DNA from: Actinomycetota bacterium
GTDB taxonomy: Bacteria; Actinomycetota; Acidimicrobiia; Acidimicrobiales; GCA-2861595
Direction of reading: 5' to 3'
NCBI GenBank assembly: GCA_016781225.1
Contig: JADDQT010000064.1
Coordinates: 1,082 to 9,366, forward strand
Length of the DNA stretch: 8,285 bases
The position numbers were made by a program, and so were the translations under genes. Positions within the stretch are counted from its first letter, which is position 1, and each line of letters starts with the position of its first letter. The notes below the pieces were generated by a model that saw only the letters and a program-made list of their open reading frames with translations, was not told the DNA's origin and did no database searches. Below are positions 1-6,369 of the stretch, one piece after another.

Positions 1-414
1 CTGACGCACGCCGGTTTGGCTCACGCCGTAGGGACGGACGCCCAGCAACGGCCGGGCGACCCAGGTTTCCACCCATCGCGTGAACCAGGGCGGCCTCAGG
101 CGCCCGAAGGGCAGGCGCCACCCCGCCCCGCCCTGCATGGTGACGGCCACCTCGCCAGCCTCGAGGGCGAGGCGCCGCCCGTCGAAGGTGGCCGAGATGT
201 CCACGACCTCCACGCGGTCGAAGCTGTAGACGCCACCCACGAAGGCGGCCACCTCGGCAGTCGGGGCAAGGAGAACCCGCTCCCCGTCGGGCCGAGCCCA
301 CATGACGTCGGTGATCGGACCCAGCGGGGAGGTGTGCCAATGGCCGACCACGAAGCGATCACCCGACGCGAAGGCGGTGCTGCAGATGCTGCCCTCGAAC
401 TCGTATCTCCTCAC
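1..414 (-). CDS. Conserved-looking hypothetical protein, partial (C-terminus beyond left edge)
   Basis: This is a minus-strand frame of 138 codons with no stop, starting at GTG (414-412) and running off the window edge. The start is placed by the GTGA overlap with the TGA of the FAD/Rieske gene (413-411). No purine-rich ribosome site precedes it, so translation is probably coupled to that gene. The protein begins VRRYEFEGSI and has a compact soluble look: alternating hydrophobic strands around residues 20-95 (FVVGHW at 21-26, RVLLAPTAEV at 46-55, a YSFDRVEVVDI stretch at 63-73), then a basic/aromatic part with Trp110, Trp114 and Trp118. No signal peptide, membrane helix or cofactor motif is visible. 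It resembles, from memory, small uncharacterised actinobacterial proteins, but I cannot assign a function. Context suggests a role tied to the upstream oxidoreductase. The competing frames on both strands here look like shadows (Arg/Ser/Pro-rich, no pattern). Confidence 0.75.
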   Translation of the reverse strand, partial: MRRYEFEGSICSTAFASGDRFVVGHWHTSPLGPITDVMWARPDGERVLLAPTAEVAAFVGGVYSFDRVEVVDISATFDGRRLALEAGEVAVTMQGGAGWRLPFGRLRPPWFTRWVETWVARPLLGVRPYGVSQTGVRQ

Positions 415-2000
415 ACCGTGGGAGGAGACTGCGGACCCGCGCTGCCCCCGCCGGGCGCTACGTCGATCCGCTCCAGGTCCTTGACGGCCGGTCCTTCGAG
501 GACCCGCCCCTCGGTGCTGAAGCGCGAGCCGTGGCACGGACAGTCCCAGGTGGTCTCGGCGTCGTTCCAGCGCAGGGTGCAGGCCATGTGGGTGCAAGTG
601 ATGTTTACGCCATGCAGGATGCCGGCGCTGTCCCGGTAGGCACCGACGGACCGCCCTTCGACCTTGACCACGCCGGCCTGGCCGGGCGCCAGGTCGTCCA
701 CGGACGCAGCCTGGAGGCGGCGGCCGAGGTGGTCCTTCACGAAGTCCTTGCCAACCTCCAGGTTCGCCTTGACGGCCTTGGCCACGCTCTGGGCGCCGCC
801 GATCCGCGTGGCGTCGAAGACCTCGGCCCAGGGGCTGTCACTCCCGCCGATGGTGTCGGCCAGCAGCATGGCGGCGGCGGTCCCGTTGGTGATGCCCCAC
901 TTCTTGAACCCGGTGGCAATGAAGATGCGGACGCTGCGAGGTGAGCGGCCCACGTAGGGGACCGAGTCGAGGGTCGTGTAGTCCTGGGCCGACCACCGGT
1001 AGTCGACCGCCTCGACGTCGAAGGTGGCCCGTGCCCAATCCTCGACGTCCCTGTACTGGCCGGAGGTGTGTTCCTCGCGTCCGGTGTGGTGGCCGCCTCC
1101 TCCGAGCACCAGGCCGACGGTCTCCCGGTAGCGAACCGGTCGCACGGTACGCGTGGGTGAGTCGACGGAGATGTACATGCCTCGAGGAACGTCGCCGCGA
1201 ACCCGGACGGCCATGGCGTAGGAACGAGTGGGGTGGGCCTTGGCGAAGAAGCCGCCCCGGTCCACGAAGGGCAGGAGCGTGGCCACCACCACCTGCCCGG
1301 CGCTGAGCGCACCGTTCGACGTCCGCACGACCACGCCATCCTCCTGCTCGTCCACGCCGAGGGCGTCGGTCTGCTCGAAGACCGCGCATCCGTCCCCGTC
1401 TATGGCGGCGGCCAGGGCCAGGCAATAGCGACGAGGGTGGAAGTGGGCCTGGTTCTCGAAGCGCACCGCGGCTCGGACGGGGTAGGGGAGGTCGGTCTGG
1501 TCCGTGTACGAAGCGGGTAGCCCGAGGCGAATGGCTGCCTCCACCTCCGCTTCCACCTTGGCGACGTGCTCATCGCTTTCGGTGTAGGTGTAGGCAGCGG
1601 CTCGCTCGAACTGGCAGTCCACCCCCAGCTGGTCGACCAGCGACGCGATCCGGTCGATGGCCGCCTGGTTGGCCTCGCCGTAAAGGCGGGCGATCTCCTC
1701 CCCCCGCTTGTCGACCAGCTGGGCGTAGCTCAGCGAGTGCAGCGAGGAGACCTTGGCCGTGGTGTTCCCGGTGGTCCCGGTGGCGACACGGTGGCGCTCG
1801 ACGACGGCGACCTTGGTTCCTGCCTGCTTGAGCAGGTAGGCGGTGGTCAGGCCGGTGATCCCACCGCCCACGACGACCACGTCGTATCTGGCGTCACCCG
1901 CCACGGCCGGGTAGTCGGTGGCCGGGGTCGTCCCGATCCACAGCGACCCGCCGTCTCCGTCGCCACCCGCGTGCACTGTGTCATCACCTGTGGATGCCAT
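411..2000 (-). CDS. FAD-dependent oxidoreductase with C-terminal Rieske [2Fe-2S] domain (YhfW-like)
   Basis: The 529-residue protein has two domains. The N-terminal part is a DAO-type FAD flavoenzyme: the dinucleotide-binding motif VVVVGGGITG lies at residues 41-50 and is followed by the acidic strand end VVER (66-69). A late FAD-contact segment ATGFKKWGITNGTAA lies just before the linker. The C-terminal Rieske domain has both cluster boxes, CTHMAC (469-474) and CPCHGS (487-492). Cys469/His471 and Cys487/His490 would bind the [2Fe-2S] cluster, and Cys474 and Cys489 match the disulfide pair of bc1/b6f-type Rieske proteins. This architecture is known from Bacillus subtilis YhfW; substrate and electron partner are unknown. 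No signal peptide is seen, so it is probably cytoplasmic. The ATG at 2000 is chosen because AAGGAGG (2014-2020) lies 12 bases upstream and the previous gene ends at 2021. An upstream in-frame start at 2156 would overlap that gene by 136 bases and adds only a Pro/Arg-rich stretch. Confidence 0.93.
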   Translation of the reverse strand: MASTGDDTVHAGGDGDGGSLWIGTTPATDYPAVAGDARYDVVVVGGGITGLTTAYLLKQAGTKVAVVERHRVATGTTGNTTAKVSSLHSLSYAQLVDKRGEEIARLYGEANQAAIDRIASLVDQLGVDCQFERAAAYTYTESDEHVAKVEAEVEAAIRLGLPASYTDQTDLPYPVRAAVRFENQAHFHPRRYCLALAAAIDGDGCAVFEQTDALGVDEQEDGVVVRTSNGALSAGQVVVATLLPFVDRGGFFAKAHPTRSYAMAVRVRGDVPRGMYISVDSPTRTVRPVRYRETVGLVLGGGGHHTGREEHTSGQYRDVEDWARATFDVEAVDYRWSAQDYTTLDSVPYVGRSPRSVRIFIATGFKKWGITNGTAAAMLLADTIGGSDSPWAEVFDATRIGGAQSVAKAVKANLEVGKDFVKDHLGRRLQAASVDDLAPGQAGVVKVEGRSVGAYRDSAGILHGVNITCTHMACTLRWNDAETTWDCPCHGSRFSTEGRVLEGPAVKDLERIDVAPGGGSAGPQSPPTV

Positions 2001-2013
2001 CGCCTCGTCATGC

Positions 2014-2020
2014 CTCCTTG
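2014..2020 (-). promoter_or_regulatory. Ribosome binding site of the FAD/Rieske gene
   Basis: AAGGAGG on the minus strand sits between the stop of the membrane-protein gene (2021) and the ATG at 2000. The 12-base spacing is on the long side but the match to the 16S tail is near perfect. It decides the start at 2000 over the upstream in-frame ATGs. Confidence 0.6.
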
Positions 2021-2479
2021 TCAACGACCTCGTGAGCTTCGGCCGGCCAGCCGGCCCAGAACGGTTCCGTACACCAAGTGGGAGAGAATCTGCATCCATC
2101 GCCGGGCCGGGCCTCGCCTGCTCAGGGGGGGCGCGACGCCCAGGGCGGGGATCCACCCCTGGTAACTGGCCCCACAGACAGCCAGTCCGTAGATCGGCCC
2201 CGTGAGCAAAGGCGCCCGGCGCACGCGGGGACTCAGCAGCCCGTAGACAGCGCCGACGCCGGCACCGAAGCCGAGGTGGGCCAGGGTGGAAAGGAGGTTC
2301 TGCGTGGACTCCGACGCCTCGACGCCCGCAGCATCGAGGCCGGTCTCAGTGATGATCTCGGGATCCAGCTCGTCGACCGGTCCAAGGCGCTGGGCGGCGA
2401 GCATGACCGCGCTCATGGGGATGGTGGCCACCAGACCGGCCCCTGCTCCACGGGCGACCCGGAGGATCGAATGGCGCAT
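2021..2479 (-). CDS. Small integral membrane protein of unknown function
   Basis: The 152-residue protein has about four hydrophobic segments, near residues 10-29, 62-82, 91-112 and 131-147. A short acidic loop (VDELDPEIITETGLD, about 35-49) lies between the first two. The N-terminal pattern (basic start, GAGAGLVATIPMSAVMLAAQRLG) resembles YagU/DUF1440- or DUF6789-type small membrane proteins; this is an impression, not a firm family call. The ATG at 2479 is preceded by AGGA seven bases upstream. It is the first gene of the minus-strand operon and lies 20 bases before the FAD/Rieske gene. It could be a membrane anchor or partner for that enzyme, which is inference from position only. No cofactor-binding His/Cys pattern is evident, so it does not look like a cytochrome. 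Confidence 0.8.
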   Translation of the reverse strand: MRHSILRVARGAGAGLVATIPMSAVMLAAQRLGPVDELDPEIITETGLDAAGVEASESTQNLLSTLAHLGFGAGVGAVYGLLSPRVRRAPLLTGPIYGLAVCGASYQGWIPALGVAPPLSRRGPARRWMQILSHLVYGTVLGRLAGRSSRGR

Positions 2480-2485
2480 CCCTGG

Positions 2486-2511
2486 GTCCTACCCGACAAC
2501 GGCGGTGTCAA
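2486..2511 (-). promoter_or_regulatory. Weak promoter candidate for the minus-strand operon
   Basis: On the minus strand a consensus TTGACA lies at 2511-2506 and TAGGAC at 2491-2486, six bases before the ATG at 2479. The 14-base spacer is shorter than the usual 16-18. The TAGGAC-to-ATG distance would suit a leaderless transcript, common in Actinobacteria, but the same bases also serve as the AGGA ribosome site. The two readings compete. Confidence 0.25.
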
Positions 2512-2521
2512 CCAGGGCATT

Positions 2522-2535
2522 CATTTCCCGAAATG
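2522..2535. repeat. 14-base perfect palindrome, possible operator
   Basis: CATTTCCCGAAATG has two 6-base arms (CATTTC / GAAATG) around a CC spacer. It is AT-richer than its surroundings, lies in the divergent intergenic region, and sits 10 bases upstream of the TTGACA candidate of the minus-strand operon. Size and position suit a binding site for a dimeric repressor, but no regulator gene lies beside it. Operator function is inference. Confidence 0.35.
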
Positions 2536-2541
2536 GCGAGG

Positions 2542-2584
2542 CCGGCGTGTTAGTTTGCATCAAAGTCGAGTGCAGACACGCCGG
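2542..2584. repeat. Long-spaced inverted repeat upstream of the GAF gene
   Basis: Arms CCGGCGTGT (2542-2550) and ACACGCCGG (2576-2584) are perfect complements over 9 bases with a 25-base AT-richer loop. One further G-T and one G-C pair extend the stem outward. It could be a pair of operator half-sites flanking the putative transcription start, or an RNA hairpin in the 5' leader if transcription begins upstream. The arms are GC-rich, so chance is possible, but a 9-base perfect pair in a short intergenic region is notable. Confidence 0.4.
2548..2556 (+). promoter_or_regulatory. Extended -10-like element for the GAF gene
   Basis: TGT followed by TAGTTT (2551-2556) fits an extended -10 (TGn-TAnnnT). 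No good -35 lies 17 bases upstream (CCGAAA region). A start near 2563 would give a leader of about 90 bases before the ATG at 2653. It overlaps the left arm of the inverted repeat, so a protein bound there could block it. Confidence 0.25.
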
Positions 2585-2652
2585 TCGGGACTTATGCCCG
2601 CTGGCGCGCGCGAGCCAGGGGCAAGGCCTCCGACACGAGGAACGGAGCACCC

Positions 2653-3198
2653 ATGGCAATGTCCGATAACGACAGGGGAGGGATCGACGAGTTGGGCCGC
2701 GTCCTCGTGGCCCGGGAGTCGGTGGAGGGATTGCTCCAGCGCGTGGCAGACACGGCCCTGGAGGTCATCAATCGATGTGACTCGGCCAGCGTGTCGCTGG
2801 CCGAGGAGGGCCGGGTGAGCACTTGGGCCTCCACCGACGACGCCGCCGAGCGGGTGGACGAGCACCAGTACGCAACCGACGAGGGGCCATGCCTGGATGC
2901 CATACGCACGGGCGACGCCAACTTCGTGGACTCGCTGGACTGCGACGAGCGCTGGCCCGAGTTCGCGTCTCGGGCGGTGGACGAAGGGATGGTCAGCATC
3001 TACTCGCTGCCCCTCAAGGTCGAAGAGGACACGGTGGGCGCGCTGAACCTGTACTCGCGTTCCAAGCCCTTCGCCTATCACGACCTGCAGGCGGCCGAGG
3101 CCCTGGCCGGCCAGGCCGCGGTCACGCTGACCAACGCTCAGGCGTACCACGCGGTGCGGGGCAAGCTCGAGCAATGCGAAGGACAGCCAACCGATTGA
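2653..3198 (+). CDS. Stand-alone GAF-domain protein (ANTAR-less)
   Basis: The 181-residue soluble protein is almost entirely one GAF domain (about residues 11-165). Features include an N-terminal helix (ELGRVLVARESVEGLLQRVADTALEVI), the strand SASVSLAEEGRVSTWAST, the DEGPCLDAIRTG turn at 77-88, and the final YSLPLKVEEDTVGALNLYS hairpin followed by a long helix. The DEGPCLDA pattern is typical of the GAF domain in actinobacterial GAF-ANTAR antiterminators. Here the protein ends (GKLEQCEGQPTD) where an ANTAR domain would begin, and no ANTAR-like sequence appears in any frame of the 122 bases downstream. It may be a small-molecule or redox sensor acting through a partner. Cys42, Cys80, Cys97 and Cys175 are present. 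The ATG at 2653 has GGAG five bases upstream; an ATG two codons later is an alternative. Confidence 0.88.
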   Translation: MAMSDNDRGGIDELGRVLVARESVEGLLQRVADTALEVINRCDSASVSLAEEGRVSTWASTDDAAERVDEHQYATDEGPCLDAIRTGDANFVDSLDCDERWPEFASRAVDEGMVSIYSLPLKVEEDTVGALNLYSRSKPFAYHDLQAAEALAGQAAVTLTNAQAYHAVRGKLEQCEGQPTD

Positions 3199-3205
3199 CG
3201 CAGGC

Positions 3206-3237
3206 GGGACCGGGCGGCACATCCCCGGATCGGTCCC
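3206..3237 (+). terminator. Possible hairpin terminator after the GAF gene
   Basis: GGGACCG (3206-3212) and CGGTCCC (3231-3237) form a perfect 7-base stem with an 18-base loop that itself contains ATCC-CC-GGAT. It begins 8 bases after the GAF stop codon. There is no T-tract, so it is not a canonical intrinsic terminator, although such hairpins are common in high-GC actinobacteria. The rest of the 3199-3320 gap holds nothing recognisable besides the ribosome site of the next gene. Confidence 0.35.
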
Positions 3238-3320
3238 CACGCCCGGCAACAATGGGCTGGTGAAGAGAGAAGAGAGCTCGAAGCCCCGGGCGACGCACCT
3301 GTCCCCGGAGCGCTGACCGA

Positions 3321-4511
3321 GTGGCAGAGCATCACGACCTTCCGGTCACGCAGCGGACGCGCCAGATCCTGAACGCCGTGGCCGGGGTGCTGGCGGTGAT
3401 CACCCTGCTCGGCCTGGTGGTCTGGCGTCCCGGAGATCGGGCAGCCCGCCCGAACGTGGAGCAGGCAGGGGCGCCGTCGAGCTTCTACGACGCCGAGGTC
3501 TCCGACATACGAAGCGACGCCTGCCAGGGCACGCCGGCGGAGTCGGGCATCCGCTGCGAGCTGGTGAGCCTGCTCCTGCTGGAGGGTCCCGACACAGGCC
3601 AACGGGTCGACGTCGACTTTCCCGAGTCCCGCACCACACCCGACGTGAAACCAGGGGACAAGCTGGTTCTCAGCTACACGCCGACGGCCCCGCCCGGCTT
3701 CCAATACCAGTTCGCCGACCGCCAACGGAAGTCGGTGCTCTTCTGGCTGGCCGCGTTGTTCGCCTTGGCGGTCGTGGTCCTCGGTCGGCTGCGGGGCTTC
3801 AGCGCCCTTGCCGGCCTCGGCGCCAGCCTGGTGGTGCTCCTCGCTTTCGCGGTGCCGGCCATCATCGACGGCCGTACGCCCATAGGGGTGGCTGTGGTCA
3901 GCGCTGCCGCCATCTCGTTCTTCGCCCTGTACCTCGCCCACGGTTTCCGGACCATGACCACCGTGGCGCTGCTCGGGACACTGGCCAGCCTGGGCCTGAC
4001 TGCGGTTCTCGGCGTGGCGTTCATGGAGCTCGCCGACTTCTCCGGCTTCGCCAGCGAGGAAGCCACCTTCCTTGCCGCCACCGCGGGCTCGATCGACCTC
4101 CGGGGGCTGCTGCTGGCCGGTGTGGTCATCGGAGCCCTCGGTGCCATCGACGACATGACGGTGACCCAGGCGTCTGCCATCGCCGAGCTGCACGCCGCCA
4201 ATCCCGGCATGGGCAGGCGGCGGCTCTACCTGGCCGGCCTGCGTATCGGCCGGGACCACGTGGCATCCACGGTCAACACGCTGGTCCTCGCCTACGCCGC
4301 GGCGTCGATGCCCTTGCTGGTGCTTTTCGTCCTCAGCCGGCAGTCGCTGGCCTCGGTGGCCAACGGCGAGGTGGTGGCCATCGAGATCGTGCGCACGCTG
4401 GTGGGCAGCATCGGGCTCGTGGCTTCCGTGCCCATCACCACGTGGCTGGCGGCGGCGTGCATCTCGCCCGAGAAACCAGGATCGAGCGACGTTGAACAGG
4501 AGGTGAACTAA
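3321..4511 (+). CDS. YibE/F family multi-pass membrane protein
   Basis: The 396-residue protein has an N-terminal membrane helix (about 17-35), a roughly 100-residue probably extracytoplasmic domain (36-136), then about seven hydrophobic segments (near 138-154, 160-181, 186-206, 212-234, 261-280, 316-338, 353-380). The extracytoplasmic part contains Cys68 and Cys79, which could pair. The segment GALGAIDDMTVTQAS (271-285) and the following helix are hallmarks of the YibE/F family, whose function is unknown. Length and topology agree with full-length members. The GTG start at 3321 has GGAG ten bases upstream. The TAA stop is only nine bases before the gluA start and in the same frame, so cotranscription with the amino acid importer is likely. 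Whether it assists transport is unknown. Confidence 0.9.
   Translation: MAEHHDLPVTQRTRQILNAVAGVLAVITLLGLVVWRPGDRAARPNVEQAGAPSSFYDAEVSDIRSDACQGTPAESGIRCELVSLLLLEGPDTGQRVDVDFPESRTTPDVKPGDKLVLSYTPTAPPGFQYQFADRQRKSVLFWLAALFALAVVVLGRLRGFSALAGLGASLVVLLAFAVPAIIDGRTPIGVAVVSAAAISFFALYLAHGFRTMTTVALLGTLASLGLTAVLGVAFMELADFSGFASEEATFLAATAGSIDLRGLLLAGVVIGALGAIDDMTVTQASAIAELHAANPGMGRRRLYLAGLRIGRDHVASTVNTLVLAYAAASMPLLVLFVLSRQSLASVANGEVVAIEIVRTLVGSIGLVASVPITTWLAAACISPEKPGSSDVEQEVN
4498..4504 (+). promoter_or_regulatory. Strong Shine-Dalgarno-like AGGAGGT inside the end of yibE/F
   Basis: AGGAGGT overlaps the last codons of the YibE/F gene. It is the only good ribosome site near gluA but lies 16 bases from the GTG at 4521, longer than usual. 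No start codon in the gluA frame lies closer, because the in-frame TAA at 4509-4511 blocks extension. It may mainly re-load ribosomes ending yibE/F. Confidence 0.45.
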
Positions 4512-4520
4512 CCTCGGCTC

Positions 4521-5261
4521 GTGGGCGAACCCCTGGTTGTCGCCACGCAGGTGAACAAGTGGTTCGGCCCCCTGCACGTCCTGAAGGACGTCGACCTCAC
4601 CGTCGAGAAGGGCGAGGTAGTGGTGGTGCTGGGCCCGTCCGGTTCGGGCAAGTCCACCCTCTGCCGCACGCTGAACCGCTTGGAGCCGATCGACAGCGGC
4701 ACCATAGAGATCGACGGCGTGGCCCTCCCCGACGAGGGCAAGGCGCTGGCCAAGCTTCGCTCCGACGTGGGCATGGTCTTCCAGTCCTTCAACCTGTTCG
4801 CTCACAAGACCGTGCTGCAGAACGTGACGCTCGGTCCGGTGAAGGTACGAAAGGTGGCCAGGCAGGAGGCCCGGGAGCGGGGGATGAAGCTGCTGGAGCG
4901 CGTGGGCATCGCCGACAAGGCGGATCGCTATCCGGCCGAGCTGTCGGGCGGGCAGCAGCAGCGTGCCGCCATCGCCCGGGCCCTGGCCATGAATCCCAAG
5001 GTGATGCTCTTCGACGAGCCGACATCGGCGCTGGACCCCGAGATGATCAAGGAGGTGCTCGATGTCATGCTCGAGCTCGCCGCCGAGGGCACCACCATGA
5101 TCGTCGTCAGCCACGAGATGGGCTTCGCCCGATCAGCCGCTCGCAAGGTGGCCTTCATGGACGAGGGTCGGATCGTCGAGGTTGCATCGCCGGATCGATT
5201 CTTCGAAGACCCCCAGAGCGCCCGGGCCAGGGACTTCCTTGCCAAGGTGCTGGCCCATTGA
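4521..5261 (+). CDS. gluA: Glutamate-type amino acid ABC transporter, ATP-binding protein
   Basis: The 246-residue polar amino acid (PAAT) family ATPase is complete: Walker A GPSGSGKST (38-46), Q-loop Gln88 in VFQSFNLF, signature LSGGQQQR (141-148), Walker B VMLFDEP with catalytic Glu166, D-loop SALD (169-172) and switch His198. The segment FNLFAHKTVLQNV after the Q-loop is typical of GlnQ/GluA proteins. It forms the cytoplasmic ATPase dimer driving import through GluC/GluD. The GTG at 4521 is chosen because it places the conserved VNKWFG at residues 11-16, as in the family. A second in-frame GTG at 4551 would remove the first strand. The gene lies nine bases after yibE/F and 40 bases before the receptor gene. 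The order matches corynebacterial gluABCD. The exact substrate (glutamate, glutamine or aspartate) cannot be fixed from this subunit. Confidence 0.95.
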   Translation: MGEPLVVATQVNKWFGPLHVLKDVDLTVEKGEVVVVLGPSGSGKSTLCRTLNRLEPIDSGTIEIDGVALPDEGKALAKLRSDVGMVFQSFNLFAHKTVLQNVTLGPVKVRKVARQEARERGMKLLERVGIADKADRYPAELSGGQQQRAAIARALAMNPKVMLFDEPTSALDPEMIKEVLDVMLELAAEGTTMIVVSHEMGFARSAARKVAFMDEGRIVEVASPDRFFEDPQSARARDFLAKVLAH

Positions 5262-5291
5262 CCGAACAGCTCCACACCGAACTCTGACACC

Positions 5292-5297
5292 GAGGAG
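5292..5297 (+). promoter_or_regulatory. Ribosome binding site of gluB
   Basis: GAGGAG lies four bases before the ATG at 5302 in the 40-base gluA-gluB gap. It places the start right at the signal peptide and argues against the longer in-frame reading that begins inside gluA. Confidence 0.65.
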
Positions 5298-5301
5298 AGA
5301 C

Positions 5302-6339
5302 ATGAGGAAGCGACACCTGTACCTGCTGGCCCTAGTGCTGATGACCATGGTGGCCGCCTCGTGCGGCAGCGACAGCGACACCGGCGCCAAGACGGAGACC
5401 AAGCCTCCTCCCACGCACCCGGCCGGCTCCACCATGGCCAACATCCAGGCCAAGGGAAAGTTCGTGGTGGGCACCAAATACGACCAGGTCGGCTTCGGCC
5501 AGCAGAACCCCACCACCGGCAAGGTCGAGGGATTCGACGTGGAGATCGCCAAGCGGATCGCCGTTGCCATCTTCGGCGGTGACGTCAAGAGCGTGGAGCC
5601 CAAGATCGAGTTCGTGGAGACGGTCTCCAAGAACCGGGAGCCGTTCATCCAGGACGGCAAGGTGGACATCGTGGCCGCCACCTACACCATCACCGACACC
5701 CGAAAGCAGGTGGTCGACTTCGCCGGCCCCTACTTCGTGGCCAGGCAGGACATCATGGTGAAGTCCGACGACACCAGCGTCAAGGGTGTGGGCGACCTCA
5801 ACGGCAAGAAGGCGTGCACGGCCAAGGGGTCCACGTCCGAGAAGAACCTGCGGGCCAAGGCGCCCCGGGCCGACGTCGCTCTGTTCGACACCTACTCCCA
5901 GTGCGGTGAGGCCCTCCGGGACGGACGGGTCCAGGCCGTCACGACCGACGCCCCCATCCTGGCCGGCCTGGTCAGCAGGTCGGACCGGGCCTTCAAGCTG
6001 GTGGAGGCGCCCTTCAGTGACGAGCCTTACGGCATCGGCCTCAAGAAGGGCGACGACGTGTTCCGGAACTTCATCAACGACCGGCTGGAGGAGATCTACG
6101 CCAACGGCGAGTGGGCCGCGGCGTTCGACGCCACCCTGGGGGCCATCGGGCTCAAGCGCGAGCCGCCGCCCAAGGTGGACCGGTACTCCTCGTTGCCGGC
6201 CACCACGACGACCACGGGCTCCACCGGTACGGGCGGCGGCGCCGGCAGCACCAGCAGCAGCACGAGCACGTCGACCTCCACGTCGACGTCAACCTCCACT
6301 TCCACCAGCACCACCACCACCACCACGAAGCAGCCCTAG
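5302..6339 (+). CDS. gluB: Glutamate-type amino acid-binding lipoprotein with Ser/Thr-rich C-terminal tail
   Basis: The 345-residue extracellular solute receptor has a signal peptide (basic MRKRH, then a hydrophobic core) ending in AASC, giving lipid-anchored Cys21. The type-3 binding-protein fold spans about 50-285. GTKYDQVGFG (57-66), AATYTITDTR (125-134), GSTSEKNL (176-183) and TTDAPIL (214-220) match the ligand-pocket segments of GluB-type receptors. Cys172 and Cys201, in the positions recalled for C. glutamicum GluB, probably form a disulfide. After the domain comes a roughly 45-residue low-complexity tail: TTTTT, a Gly-rich spacer, eight Thr-Ser pairs and six Thr. Such tails are unusual at the C-terminus of receptors; a glycosylated or wall-spanning segment is possible. 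The ATG at 5302 has GAGGAG (5292-5297) four bases upstream. In-frame starts further up (from 5182) lie inside gluA and precede the signal peptide. Confidence 0.94.
   Translation: MRKRHLYLLALVLMTMVAASCGSDSDTGAKTETKPPPTHPAGSTMANIQAKGKFVVGTKYDQVGFGQQNPTTGKVEGFDVEIAKRIAVAIFGGDVKSVEPKIEFVETVSKNREPFIQDGKVDIVAATYTITDTRKQVVDFAGPYFVARQDIMVKSDDTSVKGVGDLNGKKACTAKGSTSEKNLRAKAPRADVALFDTYSQCGEALRDGRVQAVTTDAPILAGLVSRSDRAFKLVEAPFSDEPYGIGLKKGDDVFRNFINDRLEEIYANGEWAAAFDATLGAIGLKREPPPKVDRYSSLPATTTTTGSTGTGGGAGSTSSSTSTSTSTSTSTSTSTSTTTTTTKQP
6262..6327 (+). repeat. Thr-Ser dipeptide-coding repeat in gluB
   Basis: Eight consecutive Thr-Ser codon pairs (6262-6309) are followed by six Thr codons (6310-6327). The pairs use several different codons (ACG AGC, ACG TCG, ACC TCC, ACG TCA, ACT TCC, ACC AGC), so the amino acid pattern is kept better than the DNA repeat. 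The Thr run, by contrast, is five ACC and one ACG and could have grown by slippage. Confidence 0.85.
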
Positions 6340-6369
6340 CAAGTCTCGTAGTCCCGGCCGGGTCGGAAC

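Noticed and set aside
16..639. Plus-strand open frame across the left edge
   Set aside because: It runs antisense to the Rieske domain and to the overlapping unknown gene; Pro/Gly/Arg-rich, with no motif.
2601..2618. CTGGC / GCCAG inverted repeat around a GCGCGCGA loop
   Set aside because: A five-base GC-rich stem is too short to distinguish from chance.
3195..3223. TTGACG at the GAF stop codon as a -35 element for yibE/F
   Set aside because: The sequence 16-18 bases downstream (around CACATC) is not a credible -10, and it sits within the possible terminator hairpin.
3260..3316. 18-codon frame beginning GTG between GAF and yibE/F
   Set aside because: Too short, without a ribosome site and with no recognisable pattern.
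3138..5114. Very long antisense open frame (658 codons) on the minus strand opposite yibE/F and gluA
   Set aside because: It is the codon-bias shadow of two well-supported plus-strand genes. The product is His/Gln/Glu/Gly-rich without domain pattern and spans an operon junction.
6353..6362. CCCGGCCGGG palindrome before gluC
   Set aside because: With no loop it cannot form a hairpin, and 10-base G/C palindromes are expected by chance in such GC-rich DNA.
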